46,798 bases of DNA from Candidatus Corynebacterium avicola (GCA_019114135.1 DXGC01000021.1:1-46798), one strand, 5' to 3'. Shown: positions 1-8,385, numbered from the stretch's first letter. The notes: generated by a model not told the origin, from the sequence alone. Made by a program: numbers and translations.

Positions 1-825
1 CCGGTCAAGGGCTTCACCCCGGAGCCCCGTGACGAGCTCATCGTCCAGGACGACGGCCGGATCCAGAGCGACCGCGTCCTGGCGTTCCGCTTCGCCGACG
101 CCGCCACGCCCGAGGAGAAGGACGGCCTGGACTACTGGCCGAAGACGAAGGGGCTGGCGCTGGTCGACTTCCCGTCGCTGGCCCGTCTACGGGTGTCCTT
201 CGACGGGGAGACCCTGAGTTTCCGTGAGGACGGCGAGCTGGTGGTCTCCGCCGGGCTGGACCCGGACGGACGACGCGAGCTGTGCGACCGCATCGCCGAG
301 TGGGTGTTGGACGGTCCGGACGCCCGTCGGCTGGGGAAGCCCGGACGGCTGCCGTTGGAACTGGTCGGTGACGGTGTGACCTCACGGTTCCAGGACCGTC
401 CGCGGGGCTTCGTGTCCCTGCACGGGGCTGCCTCGGTGGCGGCGCTGGAGTCGGCGGTGAACGACAAGGACGCTGCGGCCGTCCCGGTGGACAGTCGACG
501 GTTTCGCTCGAACGTCGTGGTGGACGGTCTCCCTGCCTGGGAGGAACTCGACTGGGTGGCGAACGGCACGCAGATCCGGGTGGGCGAGGTCCCGCTGACC
601 GCGCAGAAGACGATCGTGCGCTGTATGGCCATCGCCGCCAACCCCGACACCGGTGACCGCGACGCCAACCTGCTCAAGGTCCTGACCAAGGACCTCGGCC
701 AGTCCGAGCCGACGTTGGGAGTGCTCTTCCTGCCCCCGGAGGACGGCGGTGACGCTGTCGGCGGCACCATCCGTATCGGTGATCGGGTGACGTCCCCTGC
801 TACCGGTCCGGAATGTGAGGTTTGA
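1..825 (+). CDS. MOSC domain protein, 5' end outside the window
   Basis: The reading frame is open from base 1 to a TGA at 823-825, so the start lies upstream; about 274 residues are visible. The first residues (PVKGF, then a segment ending SDRVLAFR) fit the MOSC N-terminal beta-barrel, whose hallmark is a PVKS-like start and a later G-x-x-x-DR. The second half carries the MOSC core: RFRSNVVVDG, a W-containing E-L-D-W segment, then RC followed by NPDTGDRD, and a final IGDRV. Family members such as YcbX/YiiM and mARC-like proteins handle molybdenum cofactor or sulfur in N-hydroxylated compound reduction. No ferredoxin or radical-SAM domain is visible in this part. The substrate is unknown. The family assignment is confident; the function is not. 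Confidence 0.8.
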   Translation, partial: PVKGFTPEPRDELIVQDDGRIQSDRVLAFRFADAATPEEKDGLDYWPKTKGLALVDFPSLARLRVSFDGETLSFREDGELVVSAGLDPDGRRELCDRIAEWVLDGPDARRLGKPGRLPLELVGDGVTSRFQDRPRGFVSLHGAASVAALESAVNDKDAAAVPVDSRRFRSNVVVDGLPAWEELDWVANGTQIRVGEVPLTAQKTIVRCMAIAANPDTGDRDANLLKVLTKDLGQSEPTLGVLFLPPEDGGDAVGGTIRIGDRVTSPATGPECEV

Positions 826-880
826 GGTGCGTCAGGTCGGTATACGTCCCCGATTCCGACCTGAGACGCCTCAAACCTGA
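816..880. terminator. Bidirectional terminator-like inverted repeat between convergent genes
   Basis: Arms 816-840 and 856-880 are complementary at 21 of 25 positions around a 15-nt loop. The stop codon of the MOSC gene (823-825) and that of the Nudix gene (871-873, minus strand) both lie inside the arms. There is no long T-run, which is common for actinobacterial hairpins. I infer a shared terminator for the two converging transcripts. Confidence 0.7.
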
Positions 881-1296
881 CGTGTTTCGACGTCGACGCC
901 GGTGGCGATGAACCCGCGGTAGATCTCAGGCAGGTTCTGCGGCAACTTCGCGGCGGGATGCCAGGTGACCTCGCGGTGCTCCGCGCTCCTGTGCGGCACC
1001 AGGTCGCGGTCGACCGTGGTTGAAAGACAGACCAGTGCCACCTGGCGTCCGGGCACCGGGGCGAACAGTTCGGCACCGACGAGGGTGAATGTGTCTGCGT
1101 CCAGGTGGAGCCCTGTTTCCTCGTGGACCTCGCGAATGGCCGTATCGGCGACGGTGGTGTCCGTCTTGTCCGGCCACCCGCCGGGGAGCTCCCACTCGCC
1201 TCGGTCATTCAGCCCGAGCAGGACCTGGTCGTCCGATATGACCACCGCCTTCACCGAGCACGGGACGGCGTAGTAACCGGTGCCTTCCTCGATCAT
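871..1296 (-). CDS. Nudix hydrolase
   Basis: A 141-residue Nudix-fold protein, a family that hydrolyses nucleoside diphosphates linked to another moiety. The core REVHEETG, with the metal-binding glutamates, is intact. The upstream part reads GGWPDKTDTTVADTAI, so the canonical glutamate before the helix is replaced (D or T, depending on alignment) and the spacing is one residue longer than G-x5-E-x7-REUxEExGU. The ATG at 1296 was chosen because it overlaps the upstream kinase stop as ATGA and has a GGGAAGAGG ribosome binding site; a longer frame exists but would lie deep inside the kinase gene. It is the third gene of a padR - kinase - Nudix operon. The substrate cannot be read from the sequence. 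Confidence 0.85.
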   Translation of the reverse strand: MIEEGTGYYAVPCSVKAVVISDDQVLLGLNDRGEWELPGGWPDKTDTTVADTAIREVHEETGLHLDADTFTLVGAELFAPVPGRQVALVCLSTTVDRDLVPHRSAEHREVTWHPAAKLPQNLPEIYRGFIATGVDVETRQV

Positions 1297-3020
1297 GTGG
1301 TCCTCTTCCCGCCGAAGACGGCGTAGAGGAAGGGCAGGGCGGAGACCACCATCATCGTCGTGCCTGTCGGTCCGGGCCACCCGGCGGACTGCCGCAGCAC
1401 GGCCCCGCCGATCACCAGTCCGACGAAGAGGAACGCGGCGACGATCCGCAGTGCGGCCCGCTCCAGGCGCTTCAGCTGCCGCTCGACCTGCGGGGTGTTG
1501 ACCGAGAGATCCCCGCTCTCGACGACGGTGATCACATGGTCCAGACGTCCCGGCAACCGCCCGATCACCCGGGCCGTGTCCGCGGCGGTGGTCACCGCAC
1601 GGTGCGCCATCTCCTTGGCGGAGTCCCCCGCCTGCTCACGCACGAGCTTCGCGGCGAAGGGCTCCACCGAGTCCCAGACATTGAACTCCGGGTTCAGGGT
1701 GGAGCACAGCCCCGACATCATCGACACTGACCGCATGATCAGCAGGAAGTTCTCCGGCAGCTGGAAGGGCATCGACCGGATAACGTCGCGGAACCGGTGG
1801 GCGAACTCCTCGAACTCCTTGCGCTCGACATGCTGCAGATCCATGATCCCCATGCCACCGAACCGCTCGAAGAGCTCTGTCATCGCCCGCTTCAGCTCAC
1901 TGGTGTCCGCCGTCGGCAGCAGGACGCCGAGCTTCTCCATCGAGGTGATCATGCCGTCGCCGTCGCGCGTACCGACCGCCATCACCAGGTCACGCAGTCC
2001 GGCACGCAGAGTGTCGTCCACCGACCCGGTCATGCCGAAGTCGATGAAGGTGAGCTTGAAGTCGTCGCCGGACAGTCCCGGGGTGACGAAGATGTTCCCC
2101 GGGTGCGGATCGGCGTGGAAGTGCCCGTTGTCGAAGAACTGGGTGAACATCACCTCGGCGAGACGCTCGGCGACCTCGGACGGGTCTATGCCCACCGCAC
2201 GCAGCGCGGCGGTGTCGCTGATCTTGATCGCCGAGACGTCCTGCAGTGTCAGGACGCGTCGGACGCTGCGCTCCCACACCACGTCGGGGACTCGCACCTG
2301 CGGATCGTCGGCGAAGTCGGCGGCGAAGGCGTTCGCCTCGGACGCCTCGTGAAGGTAGTCGATCTCCTCGTAGCTGGTGACGGCGAACTCGTCGACGAGA
2401 CCGGGGATGTCGGCGCGCTGGGAGATGAACCGGATGCGGGCCAGCCAGCCGGCGATCCGTCGCAGGGCAGCCAGGTCGACCTCGACGATGTCGCCGATCC
2501 CGGGGCGTTGGATCTTGACCACCACATCGGTGAACGGGACACCGGTGGCTCCGTCAGCGTCGGACGGTCGCAGCCGGGCGCGGTACGCCTGCCCCAGGGA
2601 AGCGGCGGCCAGGGGAGTGGTGTCGAAGGTCGCGAAGGCCCGCTCCAGCGGCATCCCGAGTTCCCGCTCGGCCAGGTCGCGCATCGCCTCGAACTCCACT
2701 GCCGGGACCTTGTCCTGCAGTGTGGCGAGTTCGTCGGTGACACTGGTCGGGAGCACATCGATTCGTGTCGACATGAACTGGCCGACCTTGATCATCAGCC
2801 CGCCGAGATCGGTCGCCAGACGACGGAACCTCTCGGCGGCGCGCACCATGCGCCGCTCCTGGGTGCGGCGGCTGATACTGCGCAGCCCGATGCGTGGCAG
2901 GACCAGGTCGTACCACCAGGTCTGCACGATGAGCAGCGCACCGAAGGTCATGATGCGCCGGTAGCGCGACCTCAGCTTGCGGGAAGAACCCCGCTGACCG
3001 GGGTCGGGACTGTTGCTCAC
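1293..3020 (-). CDS. ABC1/UbiB/AarF family atypical kinase
   Basis: A 575-residue protein of the ABC1 (ADCK/UbiB/AarF) family, the atypical protein-kinase-like fold linked to quinone or lipid metabolism. Visible signatures are the KxGQ-type motif KVGQFMSTR (about residues 78-86), the Ala-rich loop AAASLGQAY, the lysine strand VVVKIQRPG, the catalytic segment HFHADPHPGNI and the metal-binding DFGMTG. The C-terminus has hydrophobic segments suitable for membrane anchoring. The start is a GTG at 3020 whose G is shared with the padR stop (TAGTG), so translation is probably coupled. Members in actinobacteria that lack ubiquinone presumably act on menaquinone or other lipids, but the true substrate is unknown. 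Confidence 0.9.
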   Translation of the reverse strand: MSNSPDPGQRGSSRKLRSRYRRIMTFGALLIVQTWWYDLVLPRIGLRSISRRTQERRMVRAAERFRRLATDLGGLMIKVGQFMSTRIDVLPTSVTDELATLQDKVPAVEFEAMRDLAERELGMPLERAFATFDTTPLAAASLGQAYRARLRPSDADGATGVPFTDVVVKIQRPGIGDIVEVDLAALRRIAGWLARIRFISQRADIPGLVDEFAVTSYEEIDYLHEASEANAFAADFADDPQVRVPDVVWERSVRRVLTLQDVSAIKISDTAALRAVGIDPSEVAERLAEVMFTQFFDNGHFHADPHPGNIFVTPGLSGDDFKLTFIDFGMTGSVDDTLRAGLRDLVMAVGTRDGDGMITSMEKLGVLLPTADTSELKRAMTELFERFGGMGIMDLQHVERKEFEEFAHRFRDVIRSMPFQLPENFLLIMRSVSMMSGLCSTLNPEFNVWDSVEPFAAKLVREQAGDSAKEMAHRAVTTAADTARVIGRLPGRLDHVITVVESGDLSVNTPQVERQLKRLERAALRIVAAFLFVGLVIGGAVLRQSAGWPGPTGTTMMVVSALPFLYAVFGGKRTT

Positions 3021-3751
3021 TATGCGTCGTCGGTGGCTGTCGTGTTTTCGGGGGCGTCTTCTGCGGCCGGCTCCTCGGCGAGGATGCCGTAGATGTTGCG
3101 ACGGGTCTGGTCCAGCAGGGCCGCGACGCGGGCCCGTTGCTCCTCGGTGCCGGTCAGACCGACCTGCTGGACGGCCTGGCCGAGCTTCGCACCGGCCTTC
3201 GGCAGCTCACCGTGGGCACCGGCGAAGTCCGCGACATTCGAGAAACCCGGGAGCTTGGAGAAGGACGACAACCGGGACCACGGTGCGTCCCCGTCAGCAG
3301 CGTCATCTGCATCTTCTGCGTCGGCGTCCTTGTCATCGGCAGCGGTGCTCAACGACTCCGCCTCCTCACGACCGGCCTCGGTCAACAAGTAGAGACGTCG
3401 TCCGTCCTGCTCCTCGACGGTGGCGAGACCCTCGTCCACCAGCAGCTGCAGGGTGGGGTAGACCTCGGCGGCGGCCGGTTCCCACTCACCCTCACTGCGC
3501 TCGGAAATGGTGCTGATCACCTGGTGGCCGTGCAGCGCTTGCTCGGCGAGCAGGCTGACGATCGTGGAGCGGATGCTGCGCTCCGGTGCACGGCCGGCGA
3601 ACCTGCGGCCGCCGAACGGGTCACCGAACCGGCCACCGAACGGGGCGTCGAAGGGGACGGAGTCGCGGAAAGCGCCGACGACATCGCGGATGCTGGGGAT
3701 CTCACGGGGGAAGTCGTGTCGGCTGTTGTGTGGCGTGCGGGCGGATGTCAT
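3020..3751 (-). CDS. PadR family transcriptional regulator
   Basis: A 243-residue regulator. The winged helix of the PadR type spans roughly residues 60-125: IRSTIVSLLAEQALHGHQVI, then the hallmark YPTLQLLVDEGLATV and RRLYLLTEAGRE. An unusual Gly/Phe/Arg-rich N-terminal leader precedes it (repeated FGG/FGD units, about residues 35-52) and an Asp/Ala-rich linker follows. The C-terminal part may dimerise. The start ATG has an AGGAGG ribosome binding site 9 nt upstream, so this gene has a leader, unlike many of its neighbours. It heads the operon with the ABC1 kinase and Nudix genes and is likely to autoregulate it; the ligand is unknown. Confidence 0.88.
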   Translation of the reverse strand: MTSARTPHNSRHDFPREIPSIRDVVGAFRDSVPFDAPFGGRFGDPFGGRRFAGRAPERSIRSTIVSLLAEQALHGHQVISTISERSEGEWEPAAAEVYPTLQLLVDEGLATVEEQDGRRLYLLTEAGREEAESLSTAADDKDADAEDADDAADGDAPWSRLSSFSKLPGFSNVADFAGAHGELPKAGAKLGQAVQQVGLTGTEEQRARVAALLDQTRRNIYGILAEEPAAEDAPENTTATDDA

Positions 3752-3930
3752 GGCGGGCGCCTCCTGTGCGCGTGATGGGTCGTGACGGGTGTGGTGTGGA
3801 CTCGCGCTTACGTACCCAACGCTACAACTCCGACCTTGATGGTGCCTGTGACCTCACTCCCATTCTCGGTTGGGATGAGTGGGGTCGGACCAACCGGGAG
3901 CGGGAGTGAGGACACGGACAGTGGCCGCGA

Positions 3931-3936
3931 TAACCT
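3931..3936 (+). promoter_or_regulatory. Putative -10 box of a leaderless gluQ transcript
   Basis: TAACCT fits the TANNNT -10 pattern and ends 8 nt before the ATG at 3945. No Shine-Dalgarno sequence precedes that ATG, so transcription probably begins at or next to the start codon. Confidence 0.5.
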
Positions 3937-3944
3937 TGTGCACC

Positions 3945-4862
3945 ATGACAGTCCCAGCCAGTGGCCGCTACGCCCCGAGCCCCAGCGGCGACCTGCACCT
4001 CGGCAACCTCCGTACCGCCGTCCTCGCCGAGGCGTGGGCCCGGGCCACCGGCCGAGGCTTCCGGCTGCGCATCGACGACATCGACGCGTCCCGCTCCTCC
4101 GAGATCTCCGCAGACCGTCAGCTCGAGGACCTCGAGGCGGTCGGTCTCACGTGGGACGGGGCGGTGGCCCGGCAGTCGGAGTCGCTGGAACGCTATGAGG
4201 TCGCCCTGGAGCGGTTGCAGGAGGACGGCCTGGTCTACGAGTGCTACTGCTCGCGCAAGGACATCCGCGAGGCTGCCCGCGCCCCGCACGCCACCCCGGG
4301 GCGCTATCCCGGGACCTGCCGTGACCTCGACGATGCTGACCGCGACCGCCGTCGCGAGGCGCTGGCCGCCGAGGGGCGCGTCCCGTCCCTGCGACTGCGC
4401 GCGCAGGTGGACAGCTGGTCCGTGCAGGAGCGCTTCGCTGAGGCAGCGGGGGAGGACGGGACGTACACCGGCGACGTCGACGACATGGTGTTGCGCCGCG
4501 GAGGCAGTGGTGCGGACGCCGGCTTCGCCTACAACCTCGCCGTGGTCGTCGACGACACGCTCGCCGGGATCGACCAGGTCGTCCGCGGCGACGACCTGCT
4601 GGACTCCGCCCCGCGCCAGGGCTACCTGGCGCATCTGCTGGAGCTCCCCGAGGTGGAGTACGTGCACGTCCCGCTGGTGCTGGGCCCGGGTGGTCAGCGT
4701 CTGGCCAAGCGTGACGGCGCGGTCACCCTGCGCGAGATGCCGGGGGAGTCCTACGAGGAGAAGGCCGCTGCGGCGCGCGATTGGATCGAGGAGTCCATCG
4801 GGCAGGACGCACTGGCGGACCCCACCGTGCTCTCGCACGAGCCGGTGGTCTGGCAGAGTTAG
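3945..4862 (+). CDS. gluQ: Glutamyl-Q tRNA(Asp) synthetase
   Basis: A 305-residue truncated class I glutamyl-tRNA synthetase paralogue without an anticodon-binding domain. The family attaches glutamate to the queuosine base of tRNA(Asp). Seen here: the nucleotide-binding start [14 protein letters not shown] (HIGH region), the zinc ligands CYC plus Y-P-G-T-C, the EDxx-like VRGDDLLDS, and LAKRDGA in place of KMSKS. The ATG at 3945 was preferred to the in-frame GTG/ATG codons upstream because the conserved protein starts there and a TAACCT -10 box lies 8 nt in front. The gene converges on the crotonase gene, and the two stops overlap by 4 nt. The family is certain. Whether this organism makes queuosine is not visible here. 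Confidence 0.93.
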   Translation: MTVPASGRYAPSPSGDLHLGNLRTAVLAEAWARATGRGFRLRIDDIDASRSSEISADRQLEDLEAVGLTWDGAVARQSESLERYEVALERLQEDGLVYECYCSRKDIREAARAPHATPGRYPGTCRDLDDADRDRRREALAAEGRVPSLRLRAQVDSWSVQERFAEAAGEDGTYTGDVDDMVLRRGGSGADAGFAYNLAVVVDDTLAGIDQVVRGDDLLDSAPRQGYLAHLLELPEVEYVHVPLVLGPGGQRLAKRDGAVTLREMPGESYEEKAAAARDWIEESIGQDALADPTVLSHEPVVWQS

Positions 4863-5704
4863 CGCACCGAGCGGGGCCGGAACTTCGGGGCGATCTTCTT
4901 GGCCCCCGCCGCCCGGGCGATGCCGGCGTTCTTGCCGATGAGCAGGCGCAGCTGACGCAGTCGCTCCTTGGTGAACGTGGCGCGGGCGCCGGACGTCCAC
5001 GTCTCGTCCACCAGCTTCTTGCCGTAGGCCACGGCATCGGGGGAGCGGGTGGCGATCTGCTCCGCGAGCTCGACCGCGGCGGCGACCGCGGCGTCCTGTG
5101 TGGAACCATCACCTTCCACGACCTCGCTGGCCACCCCGTACTGCACTGCGCGAGCACCGTCGAAGGTCTCGCCGGTCATGGTGAGCCGCTTCAGGACGTC
5201 CGCCGGCAACTGCTGCTTCAGGCTCTGCATGCCGGACATGTCCGGGATCAGACCCCACTTGGCCTCCATGATGCTCCACTGCGCGTCGGCGGTGGTGAAG
5301 CGCCAGTCCGCGGCCATGGCCAGTTGGACTCCGCCACCGAAGCAGTGCCCGTGCACCGCGGCGATCACCGGCACCGGCAGTCGACGGAACGACCAGCACG
5401 CCTCCTGGAAGATGTTCGTCCCGCGCCACGGCCGCGGCAGGAAGGCCAGGCCCAGTCCGGTGGGGTTGCCCATCACCGAGGCGAAATCCAGCCCGGCACT
5501 GAAGGAGCGCCCCTCACCTGCGAGGATGACCGCTCGCACGCTCTTGTCGCGGCGGATGCGTCCGGCGATCGCCACGAGTTCGTCGAGGACCGGCAGGGTC
5601 AGCGAGTTGAGCTTCTCCGGGCGGTTCAGCCGGACGTGGGCGATACCGTCGGTGACGGTCAACGTGGGCAGGTGTGAGGGGGACTGTGTGGGTGACGGAC
5701 TCAT
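4859..5704 (-). CDS. Enoyl-CoA hydratase/isomerase (crotonase) family protein
   Basis: A 281-residue crotonase-fold protein acting on acyl-CoA thioesters. It shows RPEKLNSL, the SAGLDF loop, and the oxyanion-hole segment [16 protein letters not shown]. By alignment from memory with rat enoyl-CoA hydratase, the first catalytic Glu is kept ([11 protein letters not shown]) but the second is replaced by Arg (KRLTMTG). The Asp in IPD sits where dienoyl-CoA isomerases carry a catalytic Asp, so isomerase or another crotonase reaction is possible. The ATG at 5704 was chosen over the GTG at 5713 because TAGCGT (5712-5717) ends 7 nt upstream, fitting a leaderless start. It converges on gluQ with no room for a terminator. 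Confidence 0.88.
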   Translation of the reverse strand: MSPSPTQSPSHLPTLTVTDGIAHVRLNRPEKLNSLTLPVLDELVAIAGRIRRDKSVRAVILAGEGRSFSAGLDFASVMGNPTGLGLAFLPRPWRGTNIFQEACWSFRRLPVPVIAAVHGHCFGGGVQLAMAADWRFTTADAQWSIMEAKWGLIPDMSGMQSLKQQLPADVLKRLTMTGETFDGARAVQYGVASEVVEGDGSTQDAAVAAAVELAEQIATRSPDAVAYGKKLVDETWTSGARATFTKERLRQLRLLIGKNAGIARAAGAKKIAPKFRPRSVR

Positions 5705-5711
5705 GCGGTCC

Positions 5712-5717
5712 ACGCTA
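5712..5717 (-). promoter_or_regulatory. Putative -10 box of the crotonase gene
   Basis: TAGCGT on the minus strand (TANNNT) lies 7 nt before the ATG at 5704. With no ribosome binding site present, a leaderless transcript is likely. Confidence 0.45.
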
Positions 5718-5848
5718 GAGCAGGCGGGAGTCCGACGAGGACGATTCCGTCGGCGGCGGCCCGTATGGGTGGTGGGGTATGGGGGTGAATACTGTAGTGG
5801 GTACTCCGGAAATTCTGGTTTCCTGCGGTTTTCCTGGCACAGATTGGC

Positions 5849-5854
5849 TATCCT
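5849..5854 (+). promoter_or_regulatory. Putative -10 box of the AraC regulator
   Basis: TATCCT ends 7 nt before a GTG at 5862 that is in frame with the regulator. It is the main reason for preferring this start. Upstream, 5762-5800 is G-rich with two GTATGGG copies and could hold regulator sites. Confidence 0.5.
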
Positions 5855-5861
5855 TAGAGAC

Positions 5862-6743
5862 GTGACAGGAGAAACTCGACAGTTGCCGATGTATGAGGCA
5901 GGGGACCTTCATACGCATGTGCTCGCCTTCGGGCAGGACGAGGTTCTGGAGCATGACACCTTCTGGGGGGTGCACTCACATCCCACCCACGAACTTCTGT
6001 GGAACGAGGTCGGTTCCGGGATGGCGCAGGTCGGCTGCCGTCTGTGGACGGTCGCCGGAGGGGTCGGACTGTGGATCCCCGCAGGTACACCGCACTCCGG
6101 CAGTGCACCGGCCGGCTCCCGGCAGCGCGTGGTGCACTTCTCCGTGGAGGCGCCGGCGTTGGCCTCGGAACCGGTGGCCGTCGAGCTCACGCCGCTGCTC
6201 GGGTTGCTCGTCGACCGGCTGATCACCGGCGGCCTGTCGGGGGAGTCGCGGGACCTGACCGAGCGGATGATCCTCGATGTGATGCAGCCCTCGCCCCGCG
6301 AGCTGGTGCTGGACATCCCGGAGTCCTCCCTGGTCCGTCCGATCGTGGACACCATGCGTGAGGACCCGGCCGACCAGACCACCCTGGCAACGTGGGCACG
6401 TCGTCTGGGAGTGAGCACCAAGACGGTGACGCGCACCTTCGAGGCGGAGACCGGTCTGGGCTTCAGTCGCTGGGTGATCACCGCGAAGGTGAAGCATGCC
6501 GTGAAGCTGCTGGGTGCCGACATGGAGATCGGTGAGGTGGCCGAGCAGGTGGGGTACCGCTCGGTAAGTGCCTTCATCACCGCCTTCCGCCGCGTCGCCG
6601 GCGTGACGCCGGGGCAGTTCCGTGGGTTGTCGGACGCCATGACTGCACCGGGTCTGGTGACTGAAGTGCAGGATGAACTGCCGGAAGAGCTGTCGGAGTC
6701 GGAGGAGTGGATCCCCGGCTGTGCCGACAGTACGGTCGCCTGA
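5862..6743 (+). CDS. AraC family transcriptional regulator with cupin-like sensor domain
   Basis: A 293-residue regulator. The N-terminal half has a cupin-like metal or ligand pocket (HSHPTHELLW, then GLWIPAGTPH). The C-terminal ~100 residues are a standard AraC double helix-turn-helix: LATWARRLGVSTKTVTRTF and IGEVAEQVGYRSVSAFITAF, ending VTPGQFRG. The start is uncertain: GTG 5862 fits a leaderless transcript, while ATG 5889 would have its AGGAG too far upstream. The frame stays open into the antisense of the crotonase gene, but nothing conserved lies there. Just downstream are remnants of a siderophore ABC transporter, so an iron-related regulator (in the manner of corynebacterial RipA or other siderophore-linked AraC proteins) is plausible, though not shown. 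Confidence 0.85.
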   Translation: MTGETRQLPMYEAGDLHTHVLAFGQDEVLEHDTFWGVHSHPTHELLWNEVGSGMAQVGCRLWTVAGGVGLWIPAGTPHSGSAPAGSRQRVVHFSVEAPALASEPVAVELTPLLGLLVDRLITGGLSGESRDLTERMILDVMQPSPRELVLDIPESSLVRPIVDTMREDPADQTTLATWARRLGVSTKTVTRTFEAETGLGFSRWVITAKVKHAVKLLGADMEIGEVAEQVGYRSVSAFITAFRRVAGVTPGQFRGLSDAMTAPGLVTEVQDELPEELSESEEWIPGCADSTVA

Positions 6744-6764
6744 GGGGTGCGTCCGAATCACGAA

Positions 6765-6783
6765 ATAGGGTGTCCTAAATAAC
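6765..6783 (+). promoter_or_regulatory. Possible DtxR/IdeR-type iron box
   Basis: ATAGGGTGTCCTAAATAAC agrees with the 19-bp DtxR consensus (TTAGGTTAGCCTAACCTAA) at 11 positions by eye. It lies 4 nt before the TTG at which the transporter fragment begins. A second TTAGGT half site follows at 6793-6798. Confidence 0.35.
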
Positions 6784-6786
6784 TTA

Positions 6787-7398
6787 TTGCAGTTAGGTGT
6801 GGGCGCGCGTTATAAGGGCGGGGTCGCCGGGACCCGACTGATCCTGGTCGGTATCGGTGTATCCGCCGTGCTCACCAGCCTCACGAACTGGCAGCTGTCG
6901 GAGGCGCAGACCTTCGACACCCAGGCCGCGATGCGCTGGCTGACCGGCAGTCTGAACAACGCCTCCTGGAACGGGGTGCAGCTGGTGCTGGTGGCGGTCG
7001 TCGTGCTGGCGCCGGTTCTGCTGGCGCAGTGGCGCAACCTGGCGATCACCCAGCTCGGCGACGACACCGCCGAGGCCCTCGGCGTGCGGGTGTCCCGAAC
7101 CCGCCTCATCCTGGTGGTGGCGGCGGTCGGCCTGATCGCCTTCGCCACCGCCTCGGCCGGGCCGATCGCCTTCGTGGCCTTCCTGTCCGGGCCGATCGCG
7201 GCCCGCCTGGTGGGCCCGGGAACCAACCTGCTGGTCCCCGCCGCGCTGGTGGGTTGCCTGCTGGTGCTCTGCTCCGACTTCGCCGGCCAGTGGCTCTTCG
7301 ACGCCCGTTACCCGGTGGGCGTGGTCACCGGTGTGCTCGGCGCGCCGTACCTGATCTACCTCATCATCCGCACCAACCGCACAGGAGGCTCACTGTGA
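6787..7398 (+). pseudogene. FecCD-type iron-siderophore ABC permease, N-terminal part missing
   Basis: The 203 codons match only the C-terminal ~60% of a FecCD permease (family length about 330-350). Homology starts abruptly at GGVAGTRLILVGIGVSAVLTS, continues with AMRWLTGSLNNASW, the EAA-like coupling region LGDDTAEALGVRVSRTR, and AGPIAFVAFLSGPIAARLVG, and ends normally before the ATPase gene. The first four or so membrane helices are absent, as are the partner permease and binding protein. No good start is present: TTG 6787 has no ribosome binding site. The downstream part is free of stops and overlaps the ATPase start (GTGA), so the deletion may be recent. It is probably non-functional as a permease on its own. 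Confidence 0.75.
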
Positions 7399-8228
7399 CC
7401 GCTGACGCAGCCAACACCGCCACCGTCACCCACGAGACCCACACGCTGTCGGCGGAGGGCCTGTCGCTCGGGTACGGTGATCACCCGGTCATCACCGGCA
7501 TCGACCTGGACGTCCTACCCGGCAAGGTCACCGGCATCATCGGCGCGAACGCCTGCGGCAAGTCCACGTTGCTGAAGTCGATGTCGCGACTGCTGAAGCC
7601 GAGTGCGGGCAGCGTCCTGCTGGACGGTCGTTCCGTGCACTCCATGCCGGCGAAGCAGCTGGCGCAGACCCTGGGTCTGCTGCCGCAGGCGCCGATCGCC
7701 CCGGAGGGCATCACCGTCGCTGACCTCGTCGGACGCGGACGCCACCCGCACCAGGGCATCTTGTCCCGCTGGTCCACCGCCGATGACGAAGCCGTGGCCT
7801 TCGCCCTGGACACCACCGGTACCGCGGCACTGGCCGACAGGTCGGTGGACGAGCTGTCCGGTGGTCAGCGGCAACGCGTGTGGATCGCCATGGCACTGGC
7901 GCAGCAGACCGACCTGCTGCTGTTGGACGAGCCGACGACGTACCTTGACGTCGCCCACCAGGTCGAGGTGCTCGACCTGCTGACGGACCTCAACGAGACC
8001 TCCGGCATCACCATCGCCATGGTGCTGCACGACCTGAACCTCGCGGCGCGCTACTGCGACCAGATCGTGATGATCGCCGACGGGAAGGTCGAGGCGATGG
8101 GCGTGCCCTCCGAGATCTTCACCGAAGAGCGGGTGGAGAAGGTCTTCGGGCTGAAGTCCCAGATCATCCCCGACCCGGTCTCGGGCACGCCGCTGGTGCT
8201 GCCGATCGGACGCCACCGGGTGCTGTGA
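7395..8228 (+). CDS. Iron-siderophore ABC transporter ATP-binding protein (FecE/FepC type)
   Basis: A 277-residue ATPase of the iron-chelate/B12 importer class. Seen in order: Walker A GANACGKST (about residue 55), Q-loop LLPQAPIAP, signature LSGGQRQRVWIAMALAQ, Walker B LLLLDEPTTYLDV, and the H-loop VLHDLNLA. It ends with an FGL plus IPDPVSGTP segment typical of this group. The GTG start overlaps the permease-fragment stop (GTGA) and has a perfect AGGAGG ribosome binding site at 7383-7388. The gene is intact although its permease is truncated, so it may serve another permease elsewhere or be on the way to loss. Confidence 0.9.
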   Translation: MTADAANTATVTHETHTLSAEGLSLGYGDHPVITGIDLDVLPGKVTGIIGANACGKSTLLKSMSRLLKPSAGSVLLDGRSVHSMPAKQLAQTLGLLPQAPIAPEGITVADLVGRGRHPHQGILSRWSTADDEAVAFALDTTGTAALADRSVDELSGGQRQRVWIAMALAQQTDLLLLDEPTTYLDVAHQVEVLDLLTDLNETSGITIAMVLHDLNLAARYCDQIVMIADGKVEAMGVPSEIFTEERVEKVFGLKSQIIPDPVSGTPLVLPIGRHRVL

Positions 8229-8284
8229 CGCCGGGCCGGGGGACGTACTTTTCCCGACTGACTTACCCTCGGTGGTGAGAGTGA

Positions 8285-8311
8285 TGTCGAAATGTCGGTG
8301 ACGGCTCCGAC
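8285..8311 (+). promoter_or_regulatory. Predicted ECF42-type sigma factor promoter
   Basis: TGTCGA (8285-8290), a 17-nt spacer and CGAC (8308-8311) match the bipartite element described for ECF42 sigma factors (TGTCGA at -35, CGA/TC at -10, recalled from the Streptomyces venezuelae work). It lies 74 nt upstream of the DGPF gene, which is followed by the ECF42-like sigma gene, so autoregulation is inferred. GTCGG/CCGAC short arms (8294-8311) overlap the element. Confidence 0.6.
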
Positions 8312-8385
8312 GTACCTGTGGACGCGCCGGAAATGCGGCGCCCTGAGACACAGTGACACACAGATACACGGTGAAAGGAAGAGCC

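Noticed and set aside
5049..5861. N-terminal extension of the AraC regulator by 271 codons
   Set aside because: The stretch is antisense to the crotonase gene and contains no conserved domain; a -10 box and GTG at 5862 mark the likely start.
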